Shown here: piece by piece, positions 1 through 5,816 of the stretch | Layout of the letters: each line of letters begins with the position of its first letter | Position numbering within the stretch: position 1 is the stretch's first letter | Notes under the pieces: generated by a model | Database searches by the model: none | What the model was told of the DNA's origin: nothing | Seen by the model: the letters and a program-made list of their open reading frames with translations, nothing else | Virus record (IMG/VR): IMGVR_UViG_3300042515_001452 | Location: 1-22,338 of that record | Strand: one strand, 5' to 3' | DNA from: a virus | Length of the DNA stretch: 22,338 bases | Made by a program: the position numbers and the translations under genes

Positions 1-46
1 AAAAGTCAAAATCACTGAGGGTCAAAACCCGTTTCCGTTTTAATCA

Positions 47-63
47 GGAAAAAGGGGACCCGT
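47..63 (+). repeat. Repeat core, copy A
   Basis: The motif GGAAAAAGGGGACCCGT is the conserved 3' end of the longer repeat at 135-207 and 1165-1238. Upstream similarity is weaker but visible: a CAAAATCACTGAG word at 8-20 resembles CAAAATCGCTCAG in the 1165 copy. The unit may start before the window. Confidence 0.6.
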
Positions 64-134
64 TGGGAGCTGGCTTGTTTGCCTGGCTCGCCGGGATGCT
101 CGTGAGAAGCCTGGCTCTCTGGCCCATACGGGAA

Positions 135-207
135 ACCAAAAAGCCAGGATCGGAATTTACTCAGACCATTTCTCAAAAGTGAACTGATCCGAAAAAGGGG
201 ACCCGTG
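135..207 (+). repeat. Long direct repeat, copy B
   Basis: This 73-nt segment aligns to 1165-1238 with one gap and, by hand count, 56 of 74 columns identical. The conserved blocks are ACCAAAAAGC at the left, CTCAG in the middle, ATTTCTCAAAAGTGA, and GAAAAAGGGGACCCGTG at the right. It sits directly upstream of the plus-strand gene pair, and the other copy lies beyond that pair. Its role is unknown; a promoter or operator region, a protein-binding array or a recombination scar are all possible. Confidence 0.75.
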
Positions 208-280
208 AAATTTCCCTAAAGTTTCCTCACCGCCTGCCGATACACTCTCCGTCAGCAAGTAAACCAAACCTAAAAAACCC

Positions 281-529
281 ATGAAAACCATCCGCACCTC
301 TAACTATGTTTCTATCGAAGCCGAATACGACCACGGCTCTGTTGAGCTGGAATGCTGGCCAACGCCTGAAGATTCCGAAGTCCCTGTGTTTTTCAGGTTT
401 CACGGGCGCTACGGTGCCACCACTCAGGGCGTGAAACTCCACGATGAGACCTGGGAGGCTTTCTTCTCCCGGTTCTCTGACGGTTTCGAGTTGAAGCCAA
501 TCATGCGGGAGCTGGCTGCGACTTTGTAG
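281..529 (+). CDS. Small phage protein of unknown function, plus strand
   Basis: This 82-residue protein is acidic and mixed alpha/beta in character, with no signal peptide, membrane segment or catalytic motif that I recognise. It starts at an ATG after an A/C-rich leader (AACCAAACCTAAAAAACCC) with no Shine-Dalgarno sequence, a leader style shared with several genes of this genome. It is followed by an imperfect GC hairpin at 545-575 and then by the plus-strand zinc-ribbon gene. Both plus genes run against the rest of the genome and lie between two copies of a long repeat, which suggests an independently expressed accessory (moron-like) unit. I cannot assign a function. Confidence 0.65.
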   Translation: MKTIRTSNYVSIEAEYDHGSVELECWPTPEDSEVPVFFRFHGRYGATTQGVKLHDETWEAFFSRFSDGFELKPIMRELAATL

Positions 530-614
530 TCTCACCGGTTCCCGTCCCTGTCTGCTACGGCGGGCAGGGCAGGGAGCTGGTATGCTCCACAAACCCACTA
601 ACCCATAGAAACCA

Positions 615-884
615 ATGAGCAACAAATACCCTTCCAAGTGCGCCAAGTGCGAAACCTATGTTCCTGCCCGTGCCGGCGTTTTGAGCCGCGCTTCCCGGGG
701 CTGGCGTGTCGAGTGTCCTGACTGTGCTGCCGGCGTGCAGAGCCAGGATACCGAACGTGCCTTAGAAATCAGCCGAGGAACTGCAACAAGCTACGGAGTG
801 GTGACCAGCACGGGCTGGGTGGGCTACCGCAACCGGGCTGGCCGGTGTGAAGATGCCCCTTGCTGCGGTTGCTGCACCTTTTAG
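615..884 (+). CDS. Small cysteine-rich zinc-ribbon protein, plus strand
   Basis: This 89-residue protein begins with a CxxC pair (CAKC, about residues 9-12). A second CxxC (CPDC) follows near residue 35 after a GWRVE segment, the layout of a small zinc ribbon. The C-terminus is unusually cysteine-rich, with a CEDAPCCGCC run just before the end. Similar short zinc-binding proteins occur in many phages without a known function; nucleic-acid or protein binding is an inference. The start has no Shine-Dalgarno sequence and an A/C-rich leader. A strong terminator at 918-950 follows the stop, so it ends a short plus-strand transcript. Confidence 0.75.
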   Translation: MSNKYPSKCAKCETYVPARAGVLSRASRGWRVECPDCAAGVQSQDTERALEISRGTATSYGVVTSTGWVGYRNRAGRCEDAPCCGCCTF

Positions 885-917
885 TCCGTTCTCTCAATCC
901 TACGCATCCGTCGAACT

Positions 918-950
918 AGGGCGGCCCTTTAACCGGGGCTGCCCTTTTTT
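918..950 (+). terminator. Rho-independent terminator of the plus-strand genes
   Basis: A 10-bp GC-rich stem (AGGGCGGCCC paired with GGGCTGCCCT, with one G-U pair) has an 8-nt loop and is followed by a run of six T at 945-950. It lies 34 nt after the stop codon of the cysteine-rich gene and reads in the plus direction. On the minus strand no T-run follows the stem, so it is not an obvious bidirectional terminator. Confidence 0.9.
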
Positions 951-1164
951 GCGTTCCTGTATACCCCTGCGGCCTGAAAAGCCGTTTAAGGGGCATTCCT
1001 GCCTTTTGTTTAGCCTCTCCTGAAAGCCTGCCTTGCCATTAGTCTGCCCCAGGTCACGAGCTGGCGAGCTGCCTTCCCGCCCAGGTCAACGTGCCCGGCT
1101 GCCTACACCCAGGACTACCCATACGCCCACGCCTGAGAACCACCCAGGCTTGCCCGCTTGGAAT

Positions 1165-1238
1165 ACCAAAAAGCTGAAAACCAAAATCGCTCAGCCAATT
1201 TCTCAAAAGTGAGTTTACTCGGAAAAAGGGGACCCGTG
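1165..1238 (+). repeat. Long direct repeat, copy C
   Basis: This is the partner of the repeat at 135-207, identical at about 56 of 74 aligned columns. The 3' block GGAAAAAGGGGACCCGTG is shared almost exactly with both other copies. Within it, CTCAAAAGTGAG is a short inverted repeat that is only partly kept in copy B. It lies just past the end of the minus-strand operon. Confidence 0.75.
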
Positions 1239-1248
1239 CTCTCCGGGT
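1223..1248 (-). terminator. Possible terminator of the minus-strand operon
   Basis: Read on the minus strand, ACCCG and CGGGT form a 5-bp stem with a 7-nt loop, followed by CCCC and five T. The stem is short and the T-run is displaced by the C-run, so this is a weak candidate. It overlaps the right end of repeat copy C, and the other repeat copies lack the stem. It lies about 60 nt after the last minus-strand stop codon, where a terminator would be expected. Confidence 0.3.
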
Positions 1249-1305
1249 TGTCGCACCACTTCTAGCCCAATGAGGTCAGGCCACGCAGGTGTCGCGGAAG
1301 TGTTA

Positions 1306-1494
1306 CTACTCTGGCTTGCCTGTTGGCAGATCGTCAAGATCCTCGCAGGTCCAGCCTTCTCGTCTCATTTGCTGTTCGAGGACCAAGGCATAAGCCTGCC
1401 AAGCCCTGCGTTTTTCTTTCTCTCTGCGCAGACTGGTCCGCAGAATTGCCAGTGCCTGTTCAGTGTCTTGGCGCTCTTCAGGTGTCATGCTCAT
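1306..1494 (-). CDS. Tiny charged alpha-helical protein, last gene of the operon
   Basis: This 62-residue protein is strongly charged and predicted helical, with an Arg/Lys/Glu-rich centre (SLRREKEKRRAW) and an acidic end. I chose the ATG at 1494 because it overlaps the upstream stop as ATGA, the pattern at most junctions here; longer versions would run deep into the upstream gene. No family is recognised. It is the terminal member of a run of six very small genes (2570-1306) downstream of the replication block, a position that often holds host-takeover or counter-defence proteins in phages. That role is not shown by the sequence. Confidence 0.6.
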   Translation of the reverse strand: MSMTPEERQDTEQALAILRTSLRREKEKRRAWQAYALVLEQQMRREGWTCEDLDDLPTGKPE

Positions 1495-1664
1495 TCTTGT
1501 GGTCCCTCCAGTTCGTTTATCCCTTCGAGCAGGTCGTCGATCTCCTGCTGCAAGCGCCAGCAAGGCTGGTAGTGCCCGGCAAGGTCGTTGATAACCATCA
1601 TGGCCCGGTGGAGCATGTCCCAGACTTGTTCGAGTTCTTCTTTCTCAGTTAATTTCTTTTTCAT
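1491..1664 (-). CDS. Tiny acidic helical protein
   Basis: This 57-residue protein starts with a Lys-rich MKKKLTEKEE segment and continues as an amphipathic helix with many Leu and Glu. It could form a coiled coil. Its start codon overlaps the upstream stop as ATGA, and its own stop overlaps the next start in the same way. This double coupling is the main evidence that it is a gene. It has one Cys (residue 35) and no membrane segment. Function is unknown. Confidence 0.6.
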   Translation of the reverse strand: MKKKLTEKEELEQVWDMLHRAMMVINDLAGHYQPCWRLQQEIDDLLEGINELEGPQE

Positions 1665-1852
1665 AGTTCCAGTGCCTCCCGTGCTATAGCCCGAACCGCG
1701 TCCATGCGGTCAGGCAGGGTGATAACGAAGTCGCAGTCACGAATGCGTTTTAGTGCAGTTTCTAGTCTGTGGACTTGCTCAGTCTTTACGTCGATAAGCC
1801 ACTCCAGCGACTTGATTCGATGCAGCAAGATCTGTTCGCCTGCGTCGTTCAT
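1661..1852 (-). CDS. Small helical protein, probable coiled coil
   Basis: This 63-residue protein has heptad-like hydrophobic spacing through its first two thirds, with the segment IKSLEWLIDVKTEQVHRLET suggesting a coiled coil. It ends in a helical DAVRAIAREALEL tail. The start at 1852 overlaps the preceding stop as ATGA; a longer start at 1870 would overlap the upstream gene more for no reason. It resembles other short phage helical proteins only in general character. Function is unknown. Confidence 0.65.
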   Translation of the reverse strand: MNDAGEQILLHRIKSLEWLIDVKTEQVHRLETALKRIRDCDFVITLPDRMDAVRAIAREALEL

Positions 1853-2157
1853 TCCTGCACCTCCTCCCATTTGCCCAGCGTGCGCAGGAACGCCTCTGCC
1901 CTGTCTCTCGCAGAAATGTGGACCTCCATCAGCTTGAAGTCAGTCTCCCAGTCCTTCCTGTTGTTGAGGTGCCAGACGTAGGTGTGGATCTGCTCGTAGC
2001 CTTTGAGCGTCTTTTCAGCCTCATGCATTGCGTTAAGGTCGGTGGCAAACTTCGGGCAGTCTACTACCCAGCCGTCTGGGGTTTTGTAAATTTCCCCGCT
2101 CTTGCCCACGATGCCGCACGCCTCGGCAATGGCCTGGTTGATCTGTTCGTCGGTCAT
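1849..2157 (-). CDS. Conserved small phage protein with RAEAFLRTLGKW-type C-terminus
   Basis: This 102-residue protein has an N-terminal TDEQINQAIAEACG helix, a central DLNAMHEAEKTL block and a C-terminal RAEAFLRTLGKWEE block. That combination is familiar from early-region hypothetical proteins of many tailed phages, so it is probably an authentic conserved gene, but no activity is known to me. The start follows the previous stop as TAATATG, one base apart, so translation is likely coupled. It is soluble, without membrane or metal-binding signatures. Confidence 0.8.
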   Translation of the reverse strand: MTDEQINQAIAEACGIVGKSGEIYKTPDGWVVDCPKFATDLNAMHEAEKTLKGYEQIHTYVWHLNNRKDWETDFKLMEVHISARDRAEAFLRTLGKWEEVQE

Positions 2158-2158
2158 A

Positions 2159-2380
2159 TTAGTGGTTATGCACTTCTTTCCTGAGAAGTTGAATCGTCAC
2201 CTCAAGCTGTCCCCATGCCAGCAGATTCTGCCGGTTCCTGATCTCTGGCCCGCCCAGGTCGAGCAACTCCTCGGCAACTTTGAGTGCGATGTGAAACGCT
2301 TCTCGCTGGTCTTGTACTTGAGCCATGGCTTCTGCCAACTGCTTTTCTAGCCCCTCTTTTGTGTTGTCTGCTGTGGTCAT
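2159..2380 (-). CDS. Small helical protein of unknown function
   Basis: This 73-residue protein is largely alpha-helical and begins MTTADNTKEGLEKQLAEAMA. I placed the start at 2380 because this ATG follows the previous stop by one base (TAATATG), the same junction used by the next gene downstream. An in-frame ATG at 2395 lies inside the upstream gene and is the alternative. The C-terminus ends in HNH, but there is no HNH endonuclease domain. It belongs to the run of tiny coupled genes after the replication block; function is unknown. Confidence 0.65.
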   Translation of the reverse strand: MTTADNTKEGLEKQLAEAMAQVQDQREAFHIALKVAEELLDLGGPEIRNRQNLLAWGQLEVTIQLLRKEVHNH

Positions 2381-2381
2381 A

Positions 2382-2570
2382 TTACTTGGGTACATTAGGG
2401 GTCTTCACGGGGCTGCTAGGTGCCTCTATTGGCAGTTTATCGATTCTCTCAAAGAGCTGATCTTCCAACAAGGAAGCCAGCGTTGTTTTGCCTGAGCGCC
2501 TAAGCGCACTGATTTCCTCAGGGATGATGATGTCCCAGAGGAGCGAGTTGGTTGGTTGTGGTTGTTCCAT
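2382..2570 (-). CDS. Small protein of unknown function
   Basis: This 62-residue protein starts at an ATG preceded by an A/C-rich leader (GATAACGAAACCG) without a Shine-Dalgarno sequence. It has a helical centre (PEEISALRRSGKTTLASLLE) and a Pro/Ser/Lys-rich tail. The RRSGKTT segment superficially resembles a P-loop but lacks the GxxxxGK spacing and the surrounding fold, so I do not call an ATPase. It is the first of six tiny genes after the initiator-like gene, separated from it by 45 nt. Confidence 0.65.
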   Translation of the reverse strand: MEQPQPTNSLLWDIIIPEEISALRRSGKTTLASLLEDQLFERIDKLPIEAPSSPVKTPNVPK

Positions 2571-2615
2571 CGGTTTCGTTATCGGCAGAAGTTTGTGCGG
2601 ACTTTAGTAAAAAGT

Positions 2616-3245
2616 TTAAGGAGCGTTGATCGCATCCAAGGCTGCCTTCATCCGCCAGTACCTCTCGGTGGTCTCCGGGGTAGCCTCTCCAAGCCAAGGC
2701 GCATTTTCGTCTTTGGGTTCTTTGGGACCGCTGCCGCCCCTCAAGGGCGAGCGAGCGGGCTCCCTTCTCCTTTCTTTGTTAGACCCGCTGCCGCTTGAGG
2801 CGGCGCGGTCTAACTGTTCTTTATTCTTATTAAGGTAGGACTCACAGTCCTTCGGCGGTAGGGACTCACAGTCCTTCGGCAATGTGGACTCACAGTCCCT
2901 ACGTTGGGACTCACAGTCCCTACTAATCGAGGCCAAAAAAAAGGCGTTTCGGATGTTTCTCCTGCTGCCATTTGCACCCGAAAAGACCCTCACAAGCCCT
3001 GCTTTTTGGAGGTCAGCCAAGCATCTCTGGACAGTCTTTGTTGAGCACTTCAAGTACTCCGCGAGCTGGTCGTAACTGGCAGCAAACCTCCGCTTGTGGT
3101 CACTCGCTGCCGCGCTTTGGAAGTGGGTCAAGGCGCAGTAGACTGCGTAGTGGTTGGTGCCAAGTTGACCAGCCTGGGCGGCAGCATCTCTGGCCTGCCA
3201 ACCCCACGGTCCTTCTTCTCTCGGGTTCTCAGATCTCGGTGTCAT
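2616..3245 (-). CDS. Winged-helix replication initiator-like protein (lambda O analogue)
   Basis: This 209-residue protein has an N-terminal winged-helix domain (about residues 18-105) with a clear helix-turn-helix (SYDQLAEYLKCSTKTVQRCL) followed by a wing. A linker then carries four [R/K]DCES units (residues 109-136), and the tail is polar and basic with a final helix near 190-205. Winged-helix proteins beside a DnaB-type helicase usually act as replication initiators or helicase loaders. The DNA coding for the DCES units is a set of four palindromic iterons, so the gene probably contains its own origin, as lambda gene O does. The start at 3245 overlaps the upstream stop as ATGA; the TTG at 3254 is the alternative. 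The initiator role is inferred from domain, context and iterons. Confidence 0.8.
   Translation of the reverse strand: MTPRSENPREEGPWGWQARDAAAQAGQLGTNHYAVYCALTHFQSAAASDHKRRFAASYDQLAEYLKCSTKTVQRCLADLQKAGLVRVFSGANGSRRNIRNAFFLASISRDCESQRRDCESTLPKDCESLPPKDCESYLNKNKEQLDRAASSGSGSNKERRREPARSPLRGGSGPKEPKDENAPWLGEATPETTERYWRMKAALDAINAP
2779..2813. repeat. Long inverted repeat beside the iterons
   Basis: The arms TTAGACC and GGTCTAA pair perfectly. Pairing continues inward through GC-rich sequence (GC, then GCCGC with GCGGC) with two single-base bulges and a 5-nt loop TTGAG, giving about 14 base pairs. It lies inside the initiator-like gene, coding for a low-complexity LDRAASSGSGS linker, so the DNA structure may matter more than the peptide. 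It adjoins an AT-rich tract at 2811-2835. Confidence 0.75.
2811..2919. other. Putative replication origin: four iterons plus AT-rich tract
   Basis: GGACTCACAGTCC, itself a palindrome (GGACT-CAC-AGTCC), occurs perfectly four times at 2838-2850, 2862-2874, 2886-2898 and 2907-2919. Start-to-start spacing is 24, 24 and 21 bp, about two helical turns each. A tract of roughly 25 nt with about 6 G/C (2811-2835) lies on the downstream side relative to the gene and could be the unwinding element. In lambda, four iterons with internal dyad symmetry followed by an AT-rich region lie within the initiator gene O, and the arrangement here matches. Function is inferred, but the repeat geometry is directly visible. 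Confidence 0.7.
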
Positions 3246-3790
3246 TGTTCGCAACTGTACACTGTTTCCTGAAGTTTCAACTTTGGAAGCTCCTCTGTAG
3301 TGAAGCTGTGGTCGATGAAGCGCACCCTGTTAGTTGGCTGGATAGTCAGCCGGCCATTGTTCAGCTTCACAAAAATGAACTCTTTGTCCTGCTCTGGAGC
3401 GTCTGACCAGCCGTCATGTAGATGGGCAGTGGAGAAGAGATATTCCCCTTGCAGCACCTTGTCCTCAACCCTTACAGACACCTGCATCCCACGCATAATC
3501 GGGTTCTGGAGGACCGTGAAATCATAGCTGTAACAGTCCCAAAGCTGGGCTTGGCTGATCTCCCATTCCTGTCCTGGATCTGCGGTGAAGGAGACAGCAT
3601 GAGGCGGGATATTGCGGTACAGTGCACCCCCGTCTCGAAGGATCACATTGATCCCCCATGCTCGCCCAGGGATAGATGTCAGGCCCACCCACATAGCCTC
3701 GACTAAACCTACAGGCTCCTCGTGCGTGTAGGCACTGTCCACCCAGATGTACCTGTGAGTCTGTAGTGCTCCGATCTTTGTGTAGTTCAT
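3242..3790 (-). CDS. Conserved phage protein of unknown function
   Basis: This 182-residue protein is rich in aromatic residues and likely beta-structured. Distinct blocks include THRYIWVDSAYTHEEP near the start, a GRAWGINVILRDGGALYRN block, and DAPEQDKEFIFVKLNNGRL near the C-terminus. I recall similar proteins in phage replication regions annotated only as hypothetical, so I regard it as a real family without a known activity. It starts by ATGA overlap with the helicase-type ATPase, with an AGAAGG sequence upstream, and ends by ATGA overlap with the initiator-like gene. Lying between these two suggests a replication role, which is inference from position only. Confidence 0.75.
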   Translation of the reverse strand: MNYTKIGALQTHRYIWVDSAYTHEEPVGLVEAMWVGLTSIPGRAWGINVILRDGGALYRNIPPHAVSFTADPGQEWEISQAQLWDCYSYDFTVLQNPIMRGMQVSVRVEDKVLQGEYLFSTAHLHDGWSDAPEQDKEFIFVKLNNGRLTIQPTNRVRFIDHSFTTEELPKLKLQETVYSCEQ

Positions 3791-5139
3791 TTCCTTCTCT
3801 TTGGTTTCTCTTCTTCTTCGTCGAGTACTGGCTTCCTACAAGGCTGCCAAATCATCCCGTGCCTCTCAGGTTCGTTACTGTGCCTGATGTGTATCCTCGA
3901 TGCCGGCTTGAGCGAGTCGAAGCAGATCATGCCTGCTCTGAGCCTACGCTTGGTCATCGTCAGACTACATGTCGGAGGATCGTTTGGAGGCGTCTCGACA
4001 CGTTGGAGTGTCACTACCTCTCTGGCCCAGTTGGTCAGTGCTGATGAGCCAAAGCCGGCATAGGCCAAGTCAGAGTCTGTGCGTGCAGATCCTTCCCGGG
4101 GCTTGGGCAGATGGTGGATGAGCGCCATGACTACCCCTGTCTTGGAGCTGATCCTGTTCAACCCATTGCAAAACTCTGTGACCACCTTCTGGTCGCTGAT
4201 GTCGTCTCCAACGTAACACATGAGCGGGTCGATCCACGCTATGTCAGGCTGGTGTTTGATGACCAGGGCTTCGAGGACTCGCAGGAACTCAGCCCCTGAA
4301 TGCACGTTGTCGCGGTAGAACACCAGTCGCTCGTTCAGGTCGTTCCTGACTGGCTCGTCGCAGTGGTGCTTCCCGTACTTCGAGATGACTGACTGGAGAA
4401 TCTCAGACTGGTCTCCAATGTCGTTCTCGGCTTGCAGGATCAGGCTTTTAAGGGGTCTCACCGGGATGATGCCAAAGGTGAGGAGATCGACGAACACAGT
4501 GCGCTCAGGAGTGTCCCTAGGCATGGCCCAGCCGATTGCCAACTGCATCGTCAGACTGCTCTTGCCGATCCCGCTCTGGGCGTTGATGAGAACTGAACCT
4601 CCTTTGCAAATCCATCTGTTCCCGATCAGTGTGTTTCTATCGCACTCTGTATCATACGAGAGTAGCTCATTGAACGTGGACTGTACTATAGACCCAAGTC
4701 CCTGCTCTGCGCCGGCAACTGTAACAGCCTCTCCTAGGTCCCTGACAACCTCTCCGGTAGACTCACCTTCTGAGATAGCCTTAGTGGCTTGTGTAAGTCT
4801 GGTAAGGAGATCCCTGCGCCGGGATGCGTCCTGTACGAGCCTGCACCACTCGGGTAGTGGTTCGAGACTTGGAAAGCCTGCCGCGAGGTCAGAGAGCAGA
4901 TGAAACGGAATGCTCTGGCCTGCGAGTCTGTGGAACAGTGCAATGGGATCTAGACTGGCTCCTTCCTCGGCAGCTTCCTTGATCCCCTCGAAGATTGCCT
5001 TGAACTGGGGATGCAGGAAGTCTGTGCCGGCTAGGCCCGTCTGGATAACGGTAGACCAAGCTGTCTGTGGCTGGAACAGGAGACAGCCCAGCACTGCCCG
5101 CTCGGCTTGTTCAGCCTGCGGGGTCTTTAGGTCTCTCAT
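3787..5139 (-). CDS. DnaB-N / RecA-fold replicative helicase-type ATPase
   Basis: This 450-residue protein opens with a DnaB N-terminal-like helical domain (about residues 6-115; TPQAEQAERAVLGCLLFQP is typical). It continues into a RecA-type ATPase core with Walker A AQSGIGKSS at 187-195 and a Walker B-like DIAWIDPL ending near residue 305. An IHHLPKP motif near 347 is common in AAA_25/RepA-like helicases. The tail is Lys/Arg/Glu-rich. It probably unwinds DNA at the phage fork, loaded by the winged-helix protein two genes downstream. I chose the ATG at 5139, four bases after the previous stop; longer forms would overlap that gene and lack family support. Confidence 0.88.
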   Translation of the reverse strand: MRDLKTPQAEQAERAVLGCLLFQPQTAWSTVIQTGLAGTDFLHPQFKAIFEGIKEAAEEGASLDPIALFHRLAGQSIPFHLLSDLAAGFPSLEPLPEWCRLVQDASRRRDLLTRLTQATKAISEGESTGEVVRDLGEAVTVAGAEQGLGSIVQSTFNELLSYDTECDRNTLIGNRWICKGGSVLINAQSGIGKSSLTMQLAIGWAMPRDTPERTVFVDLLTFGIIPVRPLKSLILQAENDIGDQSEILQSVISKYGKHHCDEPVRNDLNERLVFYRDNVHSGAEFLRVLEALVIKHQPDIAWIDPLMCYVGDDISDQKVVTEFCNGLNRISSKTGVVMALIHHLPKPREGSARTDSDLAYAGFGSSALTNWAREVVTLQRVETPPNDPPTCSLTMTKRRLRAGMICFDSLKPASRIHIRHSNEPERHGMIWQPCRKPVLDEEEEKPKRRK

Positions 5140-5143
5140 TGGC

Positions 5144-5359
5144 TTAGAGAGTCGCCTCGTGTCGCATCTGTGCTCTCTCAAGCGGAGAGAGTAGATCGAC
5201 TGTCATCTTGCCTTCGAAAATCTGGATAGCCTTTGCAAGGAGTAGCGTCTCCAGTTTGTTTGGATCGAGTCCCTGGTGCCCATTCGCCTTCAGGTTCTTG
5301 TCCGTATTGAGCAGTTGTTGCGCAATGCGCTCTGCCACTTCTCGATCTTGTTTCAACAT
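5144..5359 (-). CDS. Small helical protein in the replication operon
   Basis: This 71-residue protein is hydrophilic and alpha-helical, beginning MLKQDREVAERIAQQLLN and ending LSPLERAQMRHEATL. The ATG at 5359 is preferred because it follows a 55-nt spacer after the SSB-like gene, and the stop is four bases before the helicase-type start. The leader is A/C-rich (GGAACACACAC) without a Shine-Dalgarno sequence. No family is recognised. Its place between the SSB-like protein and the helicase suggests a replication accessory role, but nothing in the sequence proves it. Confidence 0.7.
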   Translation of the reverse strand: MLKQDREVAERIAQQLLNTDKNLKANGHQGLDPNKLETLLLAKAIQIFEGKMTVDLLSPLERAQMRHEATL

Positions 5360-5390
5360 GTGTGTGTTCCGCGTTTTGTCGGATGCGCGG

Positions 5391-5407
5391 CCCCCGTGTT
5401 GCGGGGG
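5391..5407. other. Intergenic GC hairpin after the SSB-like gene
   Basis: CCCCCG and CGGGGG form a perfect 6-bp stem around a TGTTG loop in the 55-nt gap between the SSB-like gene and the next gene. On the plus strand the right arm runs into a tract of eight G in all. No T-run follows on the minus strand, so it is not a normal terminator. It could pause polymerase, protect mRNA ends or reduce readthrough. Confidence 0.5.
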
Positions 5408-5414
5408 GGGAGTG

Positions 5415-5816
5415 TTAGAACGGGATCTCGTCGCCAGTAGTGTCCGTAGACTCGCTACCTGGTGGCAGCCACCTCTTGATCTCAAGGTACGGCTTGCCGG
5501 TCTTCTCATTGATCCGCTCGCCTTCACCCAGTTCGACTGTCGCAGTCTTACCAATGCAGTCCTCTGTCTCAATGGTCAGAGTCTTGCCTTCAACAACCTT
5601 CTTTCCGATGGAAGTGGCAAACTCAGCCACGTTCCTGCTGTTCTTGGTCGTAAAGACCACCCAAGAGTTGAAAGTGAGACTTCCCACTTTGACTTTGAGT
5701 TTGAGCATCTCATTCCCAGCATTCGAGACTGCTTCCGCTGCGTCATCAATGATGGCACTGTGAATGCCTGCTTTGATGCTAACCTGTTCCGATTTGTCGA
5801 TTTTGATCGAGGGCAT
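5415..5816 (-). CDS. DUF669/SSB-like single-strand DNA-binding protein
   Basis: This 133-residue protein is mostly beta-strand in pattern, with blocks GNEMLKLKVKVG, a WVVFTTKNS segment and a DCIGKTATVELGEG strand pair, as in DUF669-type phage proteins. It ends in an acidic tail, TDTTGDEIPF, that closely resembles the DDIPF tip bacterial SSB uses to recruit partner proteins. I infer single-strand DNA binding plus docking of recombination or replication partners. It lies between the RecT-like gene and the helicase block, where phage SSB proteins are common. The start follows a 30-nt leader made largely of CAAAA units, without a Shine-Dalgarno sequence. Confidence 0.75.
   Translation of the reverse strand: MPSIKIDKSEQVSIKAGIHSAIIDDAAEAVSNAGNEMLKLKVKVGSLTFNSWVVFTTKNSRNVAEFATSIGKKVVEGKTLTIETEDCIGKTATVELGEGERINEKTGKPYLEIKRWLPPGSESTDTTGDEIPF

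Larger units (their letters stand above)
1..280. other. Non-coding control region left of the plus-strand genes
   Basis: I see no convincing gene here on either strand. The stretch holds a repeat core at 47-63 and a fuller repeat copy at 135-207, separated by a GC-rich segment dominated by GGCT/GCCT words. After the second copy comes an A/C-rich leader running into the start codon at 281. A promoter for the plus-strand genes should lie here, but I could not identify convincing -35 and -10 boxes. The left part may continue a repeat unit that begins before the window. Confidence 0.5.
951..1305. other. Intergenic region between converging transcripts
   Basis: No believable gene is present. The region separates the plus-strand pair from the end of the long minus-strand operon. 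It contains C-rich sequence with many CCAGG/GCCTG words (about 1010-1160) and the third repeat copy at 1165-1238. One possible minus-strand terminator lies within the last repeat. Open frames crossing its right edge are antisense to the small genes from 1306 onward. Confidence 0.55.

Noticed and set aside
545-575. Imperfect GC hairpin between the two plus-strand genes as a terminator
   Set aside because: The stem has an asymmetric internal loop and no T-run follows. It may be an RNA structure, but termination is not supported.
227-646. Minus-strand open frame of 139 codons over the plus-strand genes
   Set aside because: The plus-strand frames have better protein character (a zinc ribbon) and a matching terminator; the antisense frame shows no recognisable features.
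135-1238. The long repeats as attachment sites or transposon ends
   Set aside because: They are direct, only about 76% identical, and no integrase or transposase lies near them.
1270-1652. Plus-strand open frames of 100 and 109 codons
   Set aside because: They are antisense to three small minus-strand genes joined by ATGA overlaps, and their Ser/Phe/Cys-rich translations look like shadow frames.
2159-2168. C-terminal HNH as an endonuclease motif
   Set aside because: The three letters are the last residues of a helical protein, without the His-Asn-His domain spacing or zinc cysteines.
2382-2570. RRSGKTT as a Walker A motif
   Set aside because: The GxxxxGK[ST] spacing is missing, and a 62-residue protein is too small for a P-loop ATPase fold.
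2838-2919. Four regularly spaced identical repeats as a CRISPR array
   Set aside because: Repeats are 13 bp and spacers 8-11 bp, far too short. They lie in frame within a protein-coding gene, and no cas genes are present.
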